Source: CAXXXW01 sp963665555
GTDB lineage: Bacteria; Pseudomonadota; Alphaproteobacteria; Thalassobaculales; Thalassobaculaceae
Direction of reading: 5' to 3'
Assembly: GCA_963665555.2 (NCBI GenBank)
Contig: OY762308.1
Span: 1,674,001-1,738,000, forward strand
DNA length: 64,000 nt
The notes under the pieces are model-generated. The model saw nothing but the letters and a program-made list of their open reading frames with translations. It did not search any database and was not told the DNA's origin. The translations under genes were made by a program, and so were the position numbers. Position 1 is the first letter of the stretch; every line of letters starts with the position of its first letter. Positions 24,509-32,163 of the stretch are shown one piece after another.

Positions 24509-25699
24509 ATGCCGCGAACCGCGACGATCGAGAGCCTACCGGAAGCGTTCCGGACGATGAAGGCCATGCGCGCCGAAGGGGTCGAGTGGGACGAGGATTA
24601 CCGGCGGGCGGGAGCCGACGCGCTGAAGCGGATACTGGAAGGCCGGATGGCCGATCTCGTCGCCGAACATCTCGACGACATGGGCCGGCGCGGTCTCGCC
24701 GACCGGCGCAACGGGAGCTGGCCGCGCCGCCTGATGACGGAGTTGGGCGAGATCGAACTGGCCATCCCGCGCACCCGGACCTTCAGCCCGCTCGGCGCGA
24801 TCCGCGCCTACGCGCGACGGGCCCCGCGGATCGACCGGCTGATCCTGGCCTGCTTCGTGCTCGGCCTCTCGACCCGCAAGGTGGCGGCCGCGCTGGTTCC
24901 GATCCTGGGACGGCGCGTCTCCCCTTCCTCCGTCAGCCGCGTCGCCAAGGCGCTCGACGGCCATGTCGCCGCCTTCCACCGCCGCAAGCTCGCCGACGCC
25001 TGGCGCGTCCTCGTGCTCGATGGCGTCTTCCTCGCCCGCAAGACCGGCGCCGGAGCCGTCCGGCGGCCAGTGCCGGGCGCGCTCGGCCTGCGTCCCGACG
25101 GCAAGAAGGAGATCGTCGACTACCGCCTGGCGCGCGGCGAAAGCTTCGAGGAATGGGAGGCGTTTCTCTGCGATCTCCAGCGCCGGGGCCTGAGCGGCGA
25201 ACGGCTGGAGATGGTCTGCTCCGATGGCGGCAAGGGGCTGGCGCGCGCCTTGGACATGGTCTGGCCGCGCGTCCCGGTCCAGCGCTGCTGGGCCCACAAG
25301 ATCCGCAATGTCCTCGACAAACTCCGCAAGGCCGACCGGCCCGCCGCCAAGGACGGCTTGCGCCGGATCATGCGCGCCGACACGCTCCCCCAGGCCCGCG
25401 CCGCCGCGAGGCGCTTCGCCGACGACTGGCGGGACGCCTGTCCCGCCGCCGTCGCCTGCCTGCGCGACGACCTCGACGATCTGCTCGCCTGCTTCCGCTA
25501 CAAAACTCCCGCCGAGCGCCGCGCCGTGCGAACCACCAACGCCATCGAGCGCCGCTTCCGGGAAGTCCGCCGCCGAACCCGCCCCATGGGCGTCCTCAAC
25601 GATCGCGCCTCGACCGAGCGCATCCTCTTCGCCGTCTTCGCGCACGAAAACCAAAACCAGGGAGTCCCAACCCTCCTCCCACTGACACAAAACTCTTGA
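24509..25699 (+). CDS. IS256 (Mutator) family transposase
   Basis: The 396-residue DDE transposase has the first aspartate in VLVLDGVFLARK, the second in EMVCSDGGKGLARALDMVWP, the conserved CWAHKIRNVLDKL, and the glutamate in TTNAIERRFREVRRRTRPMG. The reading frame is intact, so the element may be active. AAAGGAG precedes the ATG at 24509; the stop lies within the right inverted end. No second copy occurs in the window. Confidence 0.95.
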   Translation: MPRTATIESLPEAFRTMKAMRAEGVEWDEDYRRAGADALKRILEGRMADLVAEHLDDMGRRGLADRRNGSWPRRLMTELGEIELAIPRTRTFSPLGAIRAYARRAPRIDRLILACFVLGLSTRKVAAALVPILGRRVSPSSVSRVAKALDGHVAAFHRRKLADAWRVLVLDGVFLARKTGAGAVRRPVPGALGLRPDGKKEIVDYRLARGESFEEWEAFLCDLQRRGLSGERLEMVCSDGGKGLARALDMVWPRVPVQRCWAHKIRNVLDKLRKADRPAAKDGLRRIMRADTLPQARAAARRFADDWRDACPAAVACLRDDLDDLLACFRYKTPAERRAVRTTNAIERRFREVRRRTRPMGVLNDRASTERILFAVFAHENQNQGVPTLLPLTQNS

Positions 25700-25705
25700 C
25701 GCTAC
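25684..25705 (-). repeat. Right inverted end of the IS256-type element
   Basis: GACACAAAACTC (25684-25695) and CGCTAC (25700-25705) mirror the left end. The transposase stop codon (25697-25699) is inside it. Confidence 0.65.
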
Positions 25706-25714
25706 CCGGCGGCG

Positions 25715-25744
25715 TTGCGGGGGCGCGGGGGGAGCGGCTAGGAT
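25715..25744 (+). promoter_or_regulatory. Candidate promoter of the alpha/beta hydrolase gene
   Basis: TTGCGG (25715-25720), 18 bp, TAGGAT (25739-25744), about 50 nt before the ATG. It lies immediately outside the IS256-type element. Confidence 0.5.
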
Positions 25745-25794
25745 CGCCGCGAGGGCCGGCGCGGCCGGCCGGCGTCCCCCGGGGAGCGAGAGCC

Positions 25795-26604
25795 ATGCCC
25801 GAAATCGTCGTCGACGGACAGGCCGTCGCCTACGACGCGATCGACGCCACGCCGCCCTGGCGGAACGCCGGCGCGGCCGTGATGTTCGTCCACGGCGTCG
25901 GGGCCGACCGCGACATCTGGAGCGACTGGCTGCCCGAACTGTGCGGCCTGTTCCCGATCGTCCGGCTCGACCTGCCGGGGCACGGCGCGTCCGCGCCCTG
26001 GTCCGGCGCCGCGGCGCTCTCGTTCGACTTCTACGCCCGCCTGATCGCGGCGGTGGCCGACGCCGAGTCGCTTCCCGGCCTGGTGCTGGTCGGCGAGTCG
26101 ATGGGCGGGACCATCGCGCTCCACGCCGCGAGCCGGCCGGCCGCGCGGGTCCGCGCGGTCGCGACCTGCTCGACCGCCCATCGCGGCGGCACGCTGCGGC
26201 ATGTGCGGGCCTGGCGCGAGGCGATGGCGGCGGACGGGCTGGAGGCGTGGTCGCGCGACATGCTGGACAAGCGGTTCCTGCCCGGCGCGGTGGCGGAGCC
26301 GGTGCGCGACTGGTTCCACGGCGCGCAATGCCGCGCCGACGCGGAAAGCATCCTCGCCATGGCGGAGGTCCTGGTGGGGGCGGACCTGACCGCGCGCCTG
26401 CCCGAAATCGCGGCGCCGGTCCTGCTGATGCAGCCCGATTCCAGCCCCTTCATCCCGCTCGACGTCCCGGCCGAGCTGAAGGAGCTGCTGCCCGACGGCC
26501 GGCTCAAGGTCGTCCCCTCGGCGCGGCACGGCATCGCGTGCTCCCACGCCCGCGAATGCGCGCGCGAGACGCGGGCCTTCCTCGCGGAGAAGGGGATCGC
26601 TTGA
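25795..26604 (+). CDS. Alpha/beta-fold hydrolase
   Basis: The 269-residue hydrolase has an HGVGADRDIW oxyanion region, the nucleophile elbow GESMGG, an aspartate in LLMQPDSSPF and the catalytic histidine in SARHGIACSHA. The overall form resembles 3-oxoadipate enol-lactonase-like enzymes, but nothing nearby supports that pathway, so the substrate is unknown. GGGGAGCGAG precedes the ATG. It is followed by a stress-protein gene after 90 bp. Confidence 0.85.
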   Translation: MPEIVVDGQAVAYDAIDATPPWRNAGAAVMFVHGVGADRDIWSDWLPELCGLFPIVRLDLPGHGASAPWSGAAALSFDFYARLIAAVADAESLPGLVLVGESMGGTIALHAASRPAARVRAVATCSTAHRGGTLRHVRAWREAMAADGLEAWSRDMLDKRFLPGAVAEPVRDWFHGAQCRADAESILAMAEVLVGADLTARLPEIAAPVLLMQPDSSPFIPLDVPAELKELLPDGRLKVVPSARHGIACSHARECARETRAFLAEKGIA

Positions 26605-26629
26605 CGCCCGCCCGGGACCGATCGTCGCG

Positions 26630-26659
26630 TTGTCCGACGGGCCGGTCCCGTGCCATGCT
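26630..26659 (+). promoter_or_regulatory. Candidate promoter of the universal stress protein gene, with inverted repeat
   Basis: TTGTCC (26630-26635), 18 bp, CATGCT (26654-26659). An 8-bp perfect inverted repeat, CGGGACCG (26613-26620) and CGGTCCCG (26643-26650), brackets the -35 and reaches into the spacer. It could be an operator, or a weak terminator of the preceding hydrolase gene. Confidence 0.4.
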
Positions 26660-26694
26660 TGCCTCCGGGGCAACGCTTCCATGAGGAGTTCGAA

Positions 26695-27558
26695 ATGGCG
26701 ATTCGCAACAGCCTGGCGCTGATCTCGGGCGAGAGCGCGGAATCGGCGGCGGAGACCGCGTTCCTGCTGGCCGAAAAATCCGGCGGGCACGTCACCGGCC
26801 TGCACGTGACCGGCGACGCGGTGTTGAACATGCCCGCGATCATCGAGGGCATGACCGAGCGGCAGATCGTCCGCGAGTTCGAGACGATGCGCGAACGGCT
26901 CGGCGGCGCCCAGACGGAGGCCCGCGAGGTCTTCGAGGCGGCCTGCGCGCGGCACGGCGCCAAGGCGGTCGAGAAGGCCGCGCCCGGCCAGGGCGTCACG
27001 GCCGCCTGGGAGGTCGTGGGCGGACGGACCGACAAGGTGCTCGCGGAAAAGGCGCGGGTCTACGACCTGCTGGTCAGCGGCGCCGCCGGCTCGGCGGCGG
27101 GCGAGACCGTCCTCGAAGCGGTCGAGCACGCCCTGTTCGACGCCGGCCGCCCGGTCCTGGTGACGCCGCGCGAGGCGCCCAAAACCGTCGGGACCAACAT
27201 CGTGATCGGCTGGAACCGGGCCGCCAACGCCGCGCGCGCGGTGATGGCGGCGATGCCGCTGCTGGAGGCCGCCGACAAGGTGACGATCGGCCATGTCGAC
27301 ACCGGCGCCAAGGCCGGCCCGTCGGCCGAGGACCTCGCGGCCAGCCTCGCCTGGCACGGGATCGACGCGGCGGTGAGCCACATCCCGGCCGGCGGCGCGC
27401 CGGTCTCCGACCTGCTGATCTCGGAGGCGGCCAATATCGGCGGCGACCTGGTGGTCATGGGGGCCTATTCCCACAGCCGGATGCGGGAGTTCGTCCTCGG
27501 CGGGGTGACGCGCCACGCGCTGCGCCACGTGGTGACGCCGATCATGCTGATGCACTGA
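26695..27558 (+). CDS. Universal stress protein (UspA family), tandem domain
   Basis: The 287-residue protein contains two Usp-like halves. The first is degenerate; the second keeps the nucleotide-binding signature in the form MGAYSHSRMREFVLGGVTR and ends ALRHVVTPIMLMH, as UspA proteins do. Tandem Usp proteins of this size are common in alphaproteobacteria and respond to starvation and other stresses; the ligand is not evident. GAGGAG precedes the ATG at 26695, giving MAIRNSLALISG as the N-terminus. Confidence 0.87.
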   Translation: MAIRNSLALISGESAESAAETAFLLAEKSGGHVTGLHVTGDAVLNMPAIIEGMTERQIVREFETMRERLGGAQTEAREVFEAACARHGAKAVEKAAPGQGVTAAWEVVGGRTDKVLAEKARVYDLLVSGAAGSAAGETVLEAVEHALFDAGRPVLVTPREAPKTVGTNIVIGWNRAANAARAVMAAMPLLEAADKVTIGHVDTGAKAGPSAEDLAASLAWHGIDAAVSHIPAGGAPVSDLLISEAANIGGDLVVMGAYSHSRMREFVLGGVTRHALRHVVTPIMLMH

Positions 27559-27596
27559 GCGGGGCGCGGAGGACGCCGGGGCGCGGGGCGCCGGGG

Positions 27597-28025
27597 CTAT
27601 TTCGGGATCGCGGCGCGGGCGAGCCGGTCGGCCCGCTCGTTGCCGGGATCGCCGGCGTGGCCCCGGACCCAGCGCCACTCGACCTCGTGCGGCGCCATCG
27701 CGGCCTCCAGCCGGCGCCACAGGTCCACGTTCTTGACCGGCTTGTTGGCGGCGGTGCGCCAGCCGCGCTTGCGCCAGGCGTGGATCCACCTGGAAATCCC
27801 GTCGCGCAGATAGGTGCTGTCGGTGTGCAGGGCGACGGCGCAGGGCCGCTTCAGCGCCTCCAGCGCGGCGATCGCCGCCATCATCTCCATGCGGTTGTTG
27901 GTGGTGTTCCGCTCGCCGCCGGAAAGCTCCCGCTCGGCCGCGCCCCGGCGCAGCACCGCGCCCCAGCCGCCGGGGCCGGGATTGCCGCTGCACGCCCCGT
28001 CGGTATGGATCGACACCCGCTCCAT
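27597..28025 (-). CDS. rnhA: Ribonuclease HI
   Basis: RNase HI degrades the RNA strand of RNA-DNA hybrids. The 142-residue protein has the four acidic residues of the active site: Asp in IHTDGACSGNPGPGGWG, Glu in NNRMEMMAAI, Asp in LHTDSTYLRDGI and Asp in NERADRLAR, plus the basic substrate handle (HAWRKRGWRTAANKPVKN). The start at 28025 lies 11 bp after the thrB stop, a conserved alphaproteobacterial pairing. Confidence 0.97.
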   Translation of the reverse strand: MERVSIHTDGACSGNPGPGGWGAVLRRGAAERELSGGERNTTNNRMEMMAAIAALEALKRPCAVALHTDSTYLRDGISRWIHAWRKRGWRTAANKPVKNVDLWRRLEAAMAPHEVEWRWVRGHAGDPGNERADRLARAAIPK

Positions 28026-28036
28026 CGCCGCCGCCG

Positions 28037-28996
28037 TCACAGCCCGTAGGCGGCGGGGCCGCCGGCGCCCCGGTGGAAGCGCAGCTTGCGCAGGTACTCC
28101 ATCGGGTCCTTCGGCTTCACCAGCGCCCCCTCCGGGCGGTTCAGCCAGTCGTAGAGCCGGGTCAGCAGGAAGCGCATCGCCGATCCGCGCGCCAGCGCCG
28201 GCAGCGCCTCCAGCTCCGCCGGCGAGAGCGGGCGCGCCCGGCGGTAGGCCGAGATCATCGCCCGCGCCTTGGTCACGTTGAAGCCCCCGTCGGCCTCGAA
28301 ACACCAGGCGTTGAGGCAGATGGCGAGGTCGTAGGCGAGGAAGTCGGAGCACGCGAAATAGAAGTCGATGACGCCCGACACCTCGCCCCGCAGGAAGAAC
28401 ACATTGTCCGGGAACAGGTCGGCGTGGACGACGCCCGCCGGCAGGCCCTCCGGCCAGTGGCGCTCCAGCCAGTGCAGCTCCCGGTTCAACTCGTTGTGCA
28501 GGCCGATATAGATTTCCCGGTCCGGGAGCCGGCAGGACTCCAGCAGCGGCCGCCACGAGCGCACCGACAGCGCGTTCTCCCGCCTCCCCGCGAAATCGGC
28601 CCCGGCGAGGTGCAGTTCGGCAAGCGCGCCGCCCAGCGCGCGGCAGTGTCCGGGTTCGATCCGGCGCGGCCCGACGCCTTCGAGGAAGGTGACGATGGCC
28701 GCCGGCCGGCCGTTCAGCCGCTTCAGCGTCCCGCCGTCGCGCCCGGCCACCGGGGTCGGGCAGGACAGGCCGCGCGCCGAGAGGTGCCCCATCAGGCCGA
28801 GGAAGAACGGCAGGTCCTCCGGCGCGACGCGCTTTTCGTACAGGGTCAGGATCCAGGTCCCGCCGGTGGTGCGCAGCAGGAAGTTGGAGTTCTCCACCCC
28901 CTCGGCGATGCCCGACAGCGAGGTGAGTTCGCCGATGTCGTACCCGGCCAGGAAGGCGGCCGCGTCCTCCCCGTCGACCCGCGTGTAGACCGCCAT
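28037..28996 (-). CDS. thrB: Homoserine kinase, ThrB type II
   Basis: This 319-residue kinase of the aminoglycoside-phosphotransferase fold makes O-phosphohomoserine for threonine synthesis; it is the alternative to the GHMP-type ThrB. The catalytic loop HADLFPDNVFFL and the metal-binding VIDFYFACSDFLAYDLAIC are clear, and the N-terminus (LSGIAEGVENSNFLLRTT) is typical. It is followed by rnhA on the same strand. No other threonine gene is in the window. Confidence 0.95.
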   Translation of the reverse strand: MAVYTRVDGEDAAAFLAGYDIGELTSLSGIAEGVENSNFLLRTTGGTWILTLYEKRVAPEDLPFFLGLMGHLSARGLSCPTPVAGRDGGTLKRLNGRPAAIVTFLEGVGPRRIEPGHCRALGGALAELHLAGADFAGRRENALSVRSWRPLLESCRLPDREIYIGLHNELNRELHWLERHWPEGLPAGVVHADLFPDNVFFLRGEVSGVIDFYFACSDFLAYDLAICLNAWCFEADGGFNVTKARAMISAYRRARPLSPAELEALPALARGSAMRFLLTRLYDWLNRPEGALVKPKDPMEYLRKLRFHRGAGGPAAYGL

Positions 28997-29153
28997 CGCG
29001 CGCGTCCGTCAGGCGCGGGCGGAGCCGGCGCCGGCGCGCGGGGCCGCGAGGGCCGCGAGGGCGATGGAGGGGGGCGGCTGGGTCATGGGGCGGGTTTTCC
29101 CGCGAAACGGCCGCGATGTCCATAGCCCGCCGCCGCCCCGCGCGGGCTTCGCG

Positions 29154-29182
29154 TTGCGGCCCGGCCGGGCGCGGGATAAGCT
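29154..29182 (+). promoter_or_regulatory. Candidate promoter of the lipoprotein gene
   Basis: TTGCGG (29154-29159), 17 bp, TAAGCT (29177-29182), 27 nt before the ATG. It is a clean example of the recurring promoter pattern. Confidence 0.5.
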
Positions 29183-29209
29183 GGCGGCCGGACCGGCGGA
29201 GGCTTTCCG

Positions 29210-29734
29210 ATGCGCGCGAAACCGTTTCTCGCAACGCTCCTCGCGGCGGCGGCGTTGTCCGGCTGCGCCTCCGATCCGCCGCTGGCGGGGACCTGTCCGG
29301 CGACCGGCTTCGTCGCCGGGCTGGAGCGGGCGACGGTCTTCGCCCCCGGCGGCGGGACGGAGCCGTCCGACATCGCCTGGTCCGCGCGGATGGGACGCCT
29401 GGACGCGGCGTGCGAACTCGAAACCGGCGGCGCGACGGTGGCGGCGCGGTTCGCGATCGACGCCGAGCGCGGGCCGGCGGGCGGCGAAGGCGCGGCGCGG
29501 CCCTACTGGTTCGTCGCGATCGCCGCGCCGGGGGGCCAAATCCTCGCCAAGGAGGTCTTCTCCAGCGAAATCCCCTTCGAGGGCGGCCGGAGCCGGGCCG
29601 CGCGCGAGGAGGAGGTGGCGCCGTTCCTGCCCGCCCGCCGGGGCGGCCTCGACTTCGCGGGCTACCGCGTCCTGATCGGCTTCCAGCTGACGCCGGAGCA
29701 GGTCGAGCGCAACCGCGCGGAACGGGCGCGCTGA
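29210..29734 (+). CDS. Putative lipoprotein of unknown function
   Basis: The 174-residue protein has a lipoprotein signal with lipobox LSGC at Cys20, so it is probably anchored in the envelope. The mature part (SDIAWSARMGRLDAACELET, then YWFVAIAAPGGQILAKEVF) is predicted to be beta-rich; it resembles small conserved alphaproteobacterial lipoproteins of unknown role. It is a single gene, convergent with the carboxylase gene 12 bp away. Confidence 0.8.
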   Translation: MRAKPFLATLLAAAALSGCASDPPLAGTCPATGFVAGLERATVFAPGGGTEPSDIAWSARMGRLDAACELETGGATVAARFAIDAERGPAGGEGAARPYWFVAIAAPGGQILAKEVFSSEIPFEGGRSRAAREEEVAPFLPARRGGLDFAGYRVLIGFQLTPEQVERNRAERAR

Positions 29735-29745
29735 GCCGGCCCTCC

Positions 29746-31299
29746 TCACGCCCCCAGCCTGGGCTTGCGGGCGACGATGTCGGGCAGGCGGGACCACGCG
29801 CGCTCCACCCAGTCGCACAGCGCCGGGCGGGTCTCGCGCGGGTCGATCATGTCGTGGATCGCCAGCGATTCGACGCGGGGGACGGCGGAGTAGCGGTGCG
29901 CCATCGCCGCCTCCAGTTCGGCCCGGCGGGCTTCGGGGTCCGGATGGGCGTCGATCTCCCGCCCGAAGGCGACGGCCACGCCGCCCTCCACCGGCACCGC
30001 CCCCATCTCCGCCGACGGCCAGGCCAGCACCCAGGCGCCGGGGCCGTAATGCGCCACCGCCGCCACGCCGAAGGAGCGCCGCACGATCACCGAGGCCCAG
30101 GGCGCGGCGCAATCCGCCGCCGCCAGCGCGAGGTCGGTCCCGTGGCGGATCGTCGCGGCCTTCTCCGCCTCGGGGCCGATCATGAAGCCCGGCTCGTCGA
30201 TGAACGTGACGATGGGGAGGTTGAAGGTCTCGCAGGTCTGGATGAAGCGGCGCGTCTTCTGCGACCCCTCGGCCGTCATCGCGCCGGCGTAGTGGCGGCA
30301 GTCGTTGGCGAAAATCCCGACGGGCCGCCCCGCCAGCCGGGCGAGGCAGACGATCTGGCCGCGCGCGTGGCCGCGCCCCATCTCGAACACCGAGTCCCGA
30401 TCGGCGACCATGGCGATGACGCGGCGCATGTCGTACACCTTGCGCCGGTCCTCCGGCACGATGTCGCGCAGCGCCTCCTCGCGCCGCCCGGCCGGATCGT
30501 CCGCCGCCGCGACCGGGGGAAGCTCCCAGGCGTTGGCCGGCATGTAGGAGAGGAAGCGGCGGATCTGGCGGAAGGCGTCGGCCTCGTCCGCGGCCAGGTT
30601 GTCCACCACGCCGTTGCGGGCGTGGACCTGGGCGCCGCCCATCTCCTCCTTCGAGATCGCCACGCCGAGCGCGCGCTCCACCACCTTCGGCCCGGCCACC
30701 AGCACTTGCGAACCCTCGCGCGTCATGACGGAGAAATGCGAGGCGACCAGCCGCGCCGCCGGAAGGCCGGCCACCGGCCCCAGCGCCGCGGCGGCGACCG
30801 GCACGGCGCGCATCGTCCGGGCGACGGAGCGGAAGCGCGGCGCGTGGAAGACCGGGTTGCCGGCCGGCGCGCCGCCCTTGCCGCCGGCCCCGGTCACGCT
30901 GCCCCCGCCGCCCTCGTGCAGGCGGACCAGCGGGCAGAGGTATTGCAGCGCCAGTTCCTCGGTATAGACGCTCTTGCGCAGCCCGGCCTCGTTGGGGGAG
31001 CCGCCGCGCAGCGTGAAGTCCTCGCCGCCGATCGCGCAGGGCCGCCCGTCGATCCGGCCGAAGCCGAGGACGAAATTCGCCGGCGAGAACCCGGTCAGCC
31101 GCCCGGCGGCGTCGCGCTCCGCCCCGCCGGCGCCCGGCCCGACCTCGCGGAAGCTGCCGGGGTCGAGCACGCCGTCGATCCGCTCGCGGACGGTGAGCCG
31201 GCCCTTGGCGTGCTGGCGCGCGACGTTTTCGGCCCCGCCCTGCTCCAGGGCGAGCGCGCGCTTGCGCCCGATCTCCTCGATTTCGCGTTCCCAGGCCAT
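29746..31299 (-). CDS. Acyl-CoA carboxylase, carboxyltransferase (beta) subunit
   Basis: The 517-residue protein belongs to the biotin-dependent carboxyltransferase family (propionyl-, methylcrotonyl- or geranyl-CoA type). Both crotonase-fold halves are present: RQHAKGRLTVRERIDGVLDP at the N-terminus and the acyl-CoA/biotin oxyanion regions (FIDEPGFMIGPEAEKAATIR, then GPGAWVLAWPSAEMGAVPVE). No biotin carboxylase or biotin carrier gene is adjacent, unlike the usual operons, so partner and substrate cannot be assigned. The ATG at 31299 gives the typical MAWEREIEEIGRKRALAL start. Confidence 0.9.
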   Translation of the reverse strand: MAWEREIEEIGRKRALALEQGGAENVARQHAKGRLTVRERIDGVLDPGSFREVGPGAGGAERDAAGRLTGFSPANFVLGFGRIDGRPCAIGGEDFTLRGGSPNEAGLRKSVYTEELALQYLCPLVRLHEGGGGSVTGAGGKGGAPAGNPVFHAPRFRSVARTMRAVPVAAAALGPVAGLPAARLVASHFSVMTREGSQVLVAGPKVVERALGVAISKEEMGGAQVHARNGVVDNLAADEADAFRQIRRFLSYMPANAWELPPVAAADDPAGRREEALRDIVPEDRRKVYDMRRVIAMVADRDSVFEMGRGHARGQIVCLARLAGRPVGIFANDCRHYAGAMTAEGSQKTRRFIQTCETFNLPIVTFIDEPGFMIGPEAEKAATIRHGTDLALAAADCAAPWASVIVRRSFGVAAVAHYGPGAWVLAWPSAEMGAVPVEGGVAVAFGREIDAHPDPEARRAELEAAMAHRYSAVPRVESLAIHDMIDPRETRPALCDWVERAWSRLPDIVARKPRLGA

Positions 31300-31363
31300 G
31301 GCGCCCCTCCGGCTCCCGCGTCGCGTGGCGGCGCCGGTTTATACAGGGCGCGGGCGCCGGGCG

Positions 31364-31798
31364 TCACGGCCGTTCGCCGGCCCACTCCGCGAGGACGGCG
31401 ATGTCGCCGCCGTATCCGCCGGCCGCCGCCGCGCGGGCGAACCGGACATCCGCCGTCGCCAGCCGCGCCCCGAGCCGCCGCGCCAGCGCGAGGTAGACGC
31501 AATCGTAGATCGGGACATCGAGGTCGAGGGCGAGGCGAACCGCGTTTCCGGCAAACGCCTCCTCCTCGAACCAGACGACGGGAAACCGCGCGATCCTCGC
31601 CGCCAGCATCCCGGCGTGCGCACGGTCGATGCTGCCCCTCCGCGCCTTGACCCAAATGGCGTTGCCGACCTCGACCGCCATCAGGCGCGGCGCGTACAGT
31701 TCCCGATGGCCGGTCCGCAGACGCTCGGCGAGGTCCGCGTCCTTCTCCTCGGGAACCAGCCACTTCACCGCCACGCTGGCGTCAACGACCAGGCTCAT
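31364..31798 (-). CDS. PIN-domain toxin (VapC-like ribonuclease)
   Basis: The 144-residue PIN-fold RNase keeps the acidic centre: Asp in SLVVDASVAVKW, Glu in MAVEVGNAIW, Asp in VPIYDCVYLALA and Asp in ATADVRFA. VapC-type toxins cleave tRNA or rRNA and are held inactive by the cognate antitoxin. The start at 31798 overlaps the end of the upstream antitoxin gene by 17 nt, so the two are translationally coupled. A further in-frame start at 31825 would add nine residues inside the antitoxin gene and is less likely. Confidence 0.88.
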   Translation of the reverse strand: MSLVVDASVAVKWLVPEEKDADLAERLRTGHRELYAPRLMAVEVGNAIWVKARRGSIDRAHAGMLAARIARFPVVWFEEEAFAGNAVRLALDLDVPIYDCVYLALARRLGARLATADVRFARAAAAGGYGGDIAVLAEWAGERP

Positions 31799-32078
31799 TG
31801 GGCCAAACGTAGCCGGCCCTGGCATCGCGGGCCTCGCGAATCATGACCTCCGACGGCGGATGCGAAGGTTTCTTCCTCCGGGCGATCGACTTCCGCGCCT
31901 CCTCCCGATACCAGGCGTCGAACTCCGCGCGCTGATCGTCCAGGTCCCGCATGGTCGCGGACACGGAGCCGAGGATCGCGCGCGCCTCCTCCTCGACGGT
32001 GCGCTCGTTGAAGGCCGCGCGGCGCTGGAGGCAGCGGATCGTCTCCTCGTCCAGGTCGCGCACTTCGATGGTCGCCAT
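31782..32078 (-). CDS. Antitoxin (FitA/VapB-like ribbon-helix-helix)
   Basis: The 98-residue protein starts with a ribbon-helix-helix domain of the FitA type (MATIEVRDLDEETIRCLQRR, then NERTVEEEARAILGS) that binds DNA and represses the operon; the C-terminal part (HPPSEVMIREARDARAGYV) would wrap the toxin. GGAGG 8 nt before 32078 decides the start over an in-frame ATG at 32108. It is upstream of and overlapping its PIN toxin. Confidence 0.85.
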   Translation of the reverse strand: MATIEVRDLDEETIRCLQRRAAFNERTVEEEARAILGSVSATMRDLDDQRAEFDAWYREEARKSIARRKKPSHPPSEVMIREARDARAGYVWPNEPGR

Positions 32079-32163
32079 CGTCCGCCCTCCGGCCGGTTCG
32101 CGCTCCATGGTTATCGCGCCCGGCTGGCGCGCGCAAGCTCTCCGGGCCGAAGCGCGCCCTTCC

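Larger units (their letters stand above)
24428..25706 (+). mobile_element. IS256-type insertion sequence (boundaries approximate)
   Basis: The element contains one intact transposase gene flanked by imperfect inverted ends: GTAGCG...GAGTTTGTGTC (24434-24450) at the left and GACACAAAACTC...CGCTAC (25684-25705) at the right, with further similarity inside (ACTCCCTGG near 24468-24477; CCAGGGAGT near 25658-25666). CGGCGGCG occurs on both outer sides (24420-24427 and 25707-25714) and could be an 8-bp target duplication, but this sequence is low-complexity in this genome. It sits upstream of hpf. Confidence 0.75.

Noticed and set aside
24420..25714. CGGCGGCG as a certain target duplication of the IS256-type element
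   Set aside because: The 8-mer is a simple repeat that is very common here, and the exact element ends are ambiguous by several bases.
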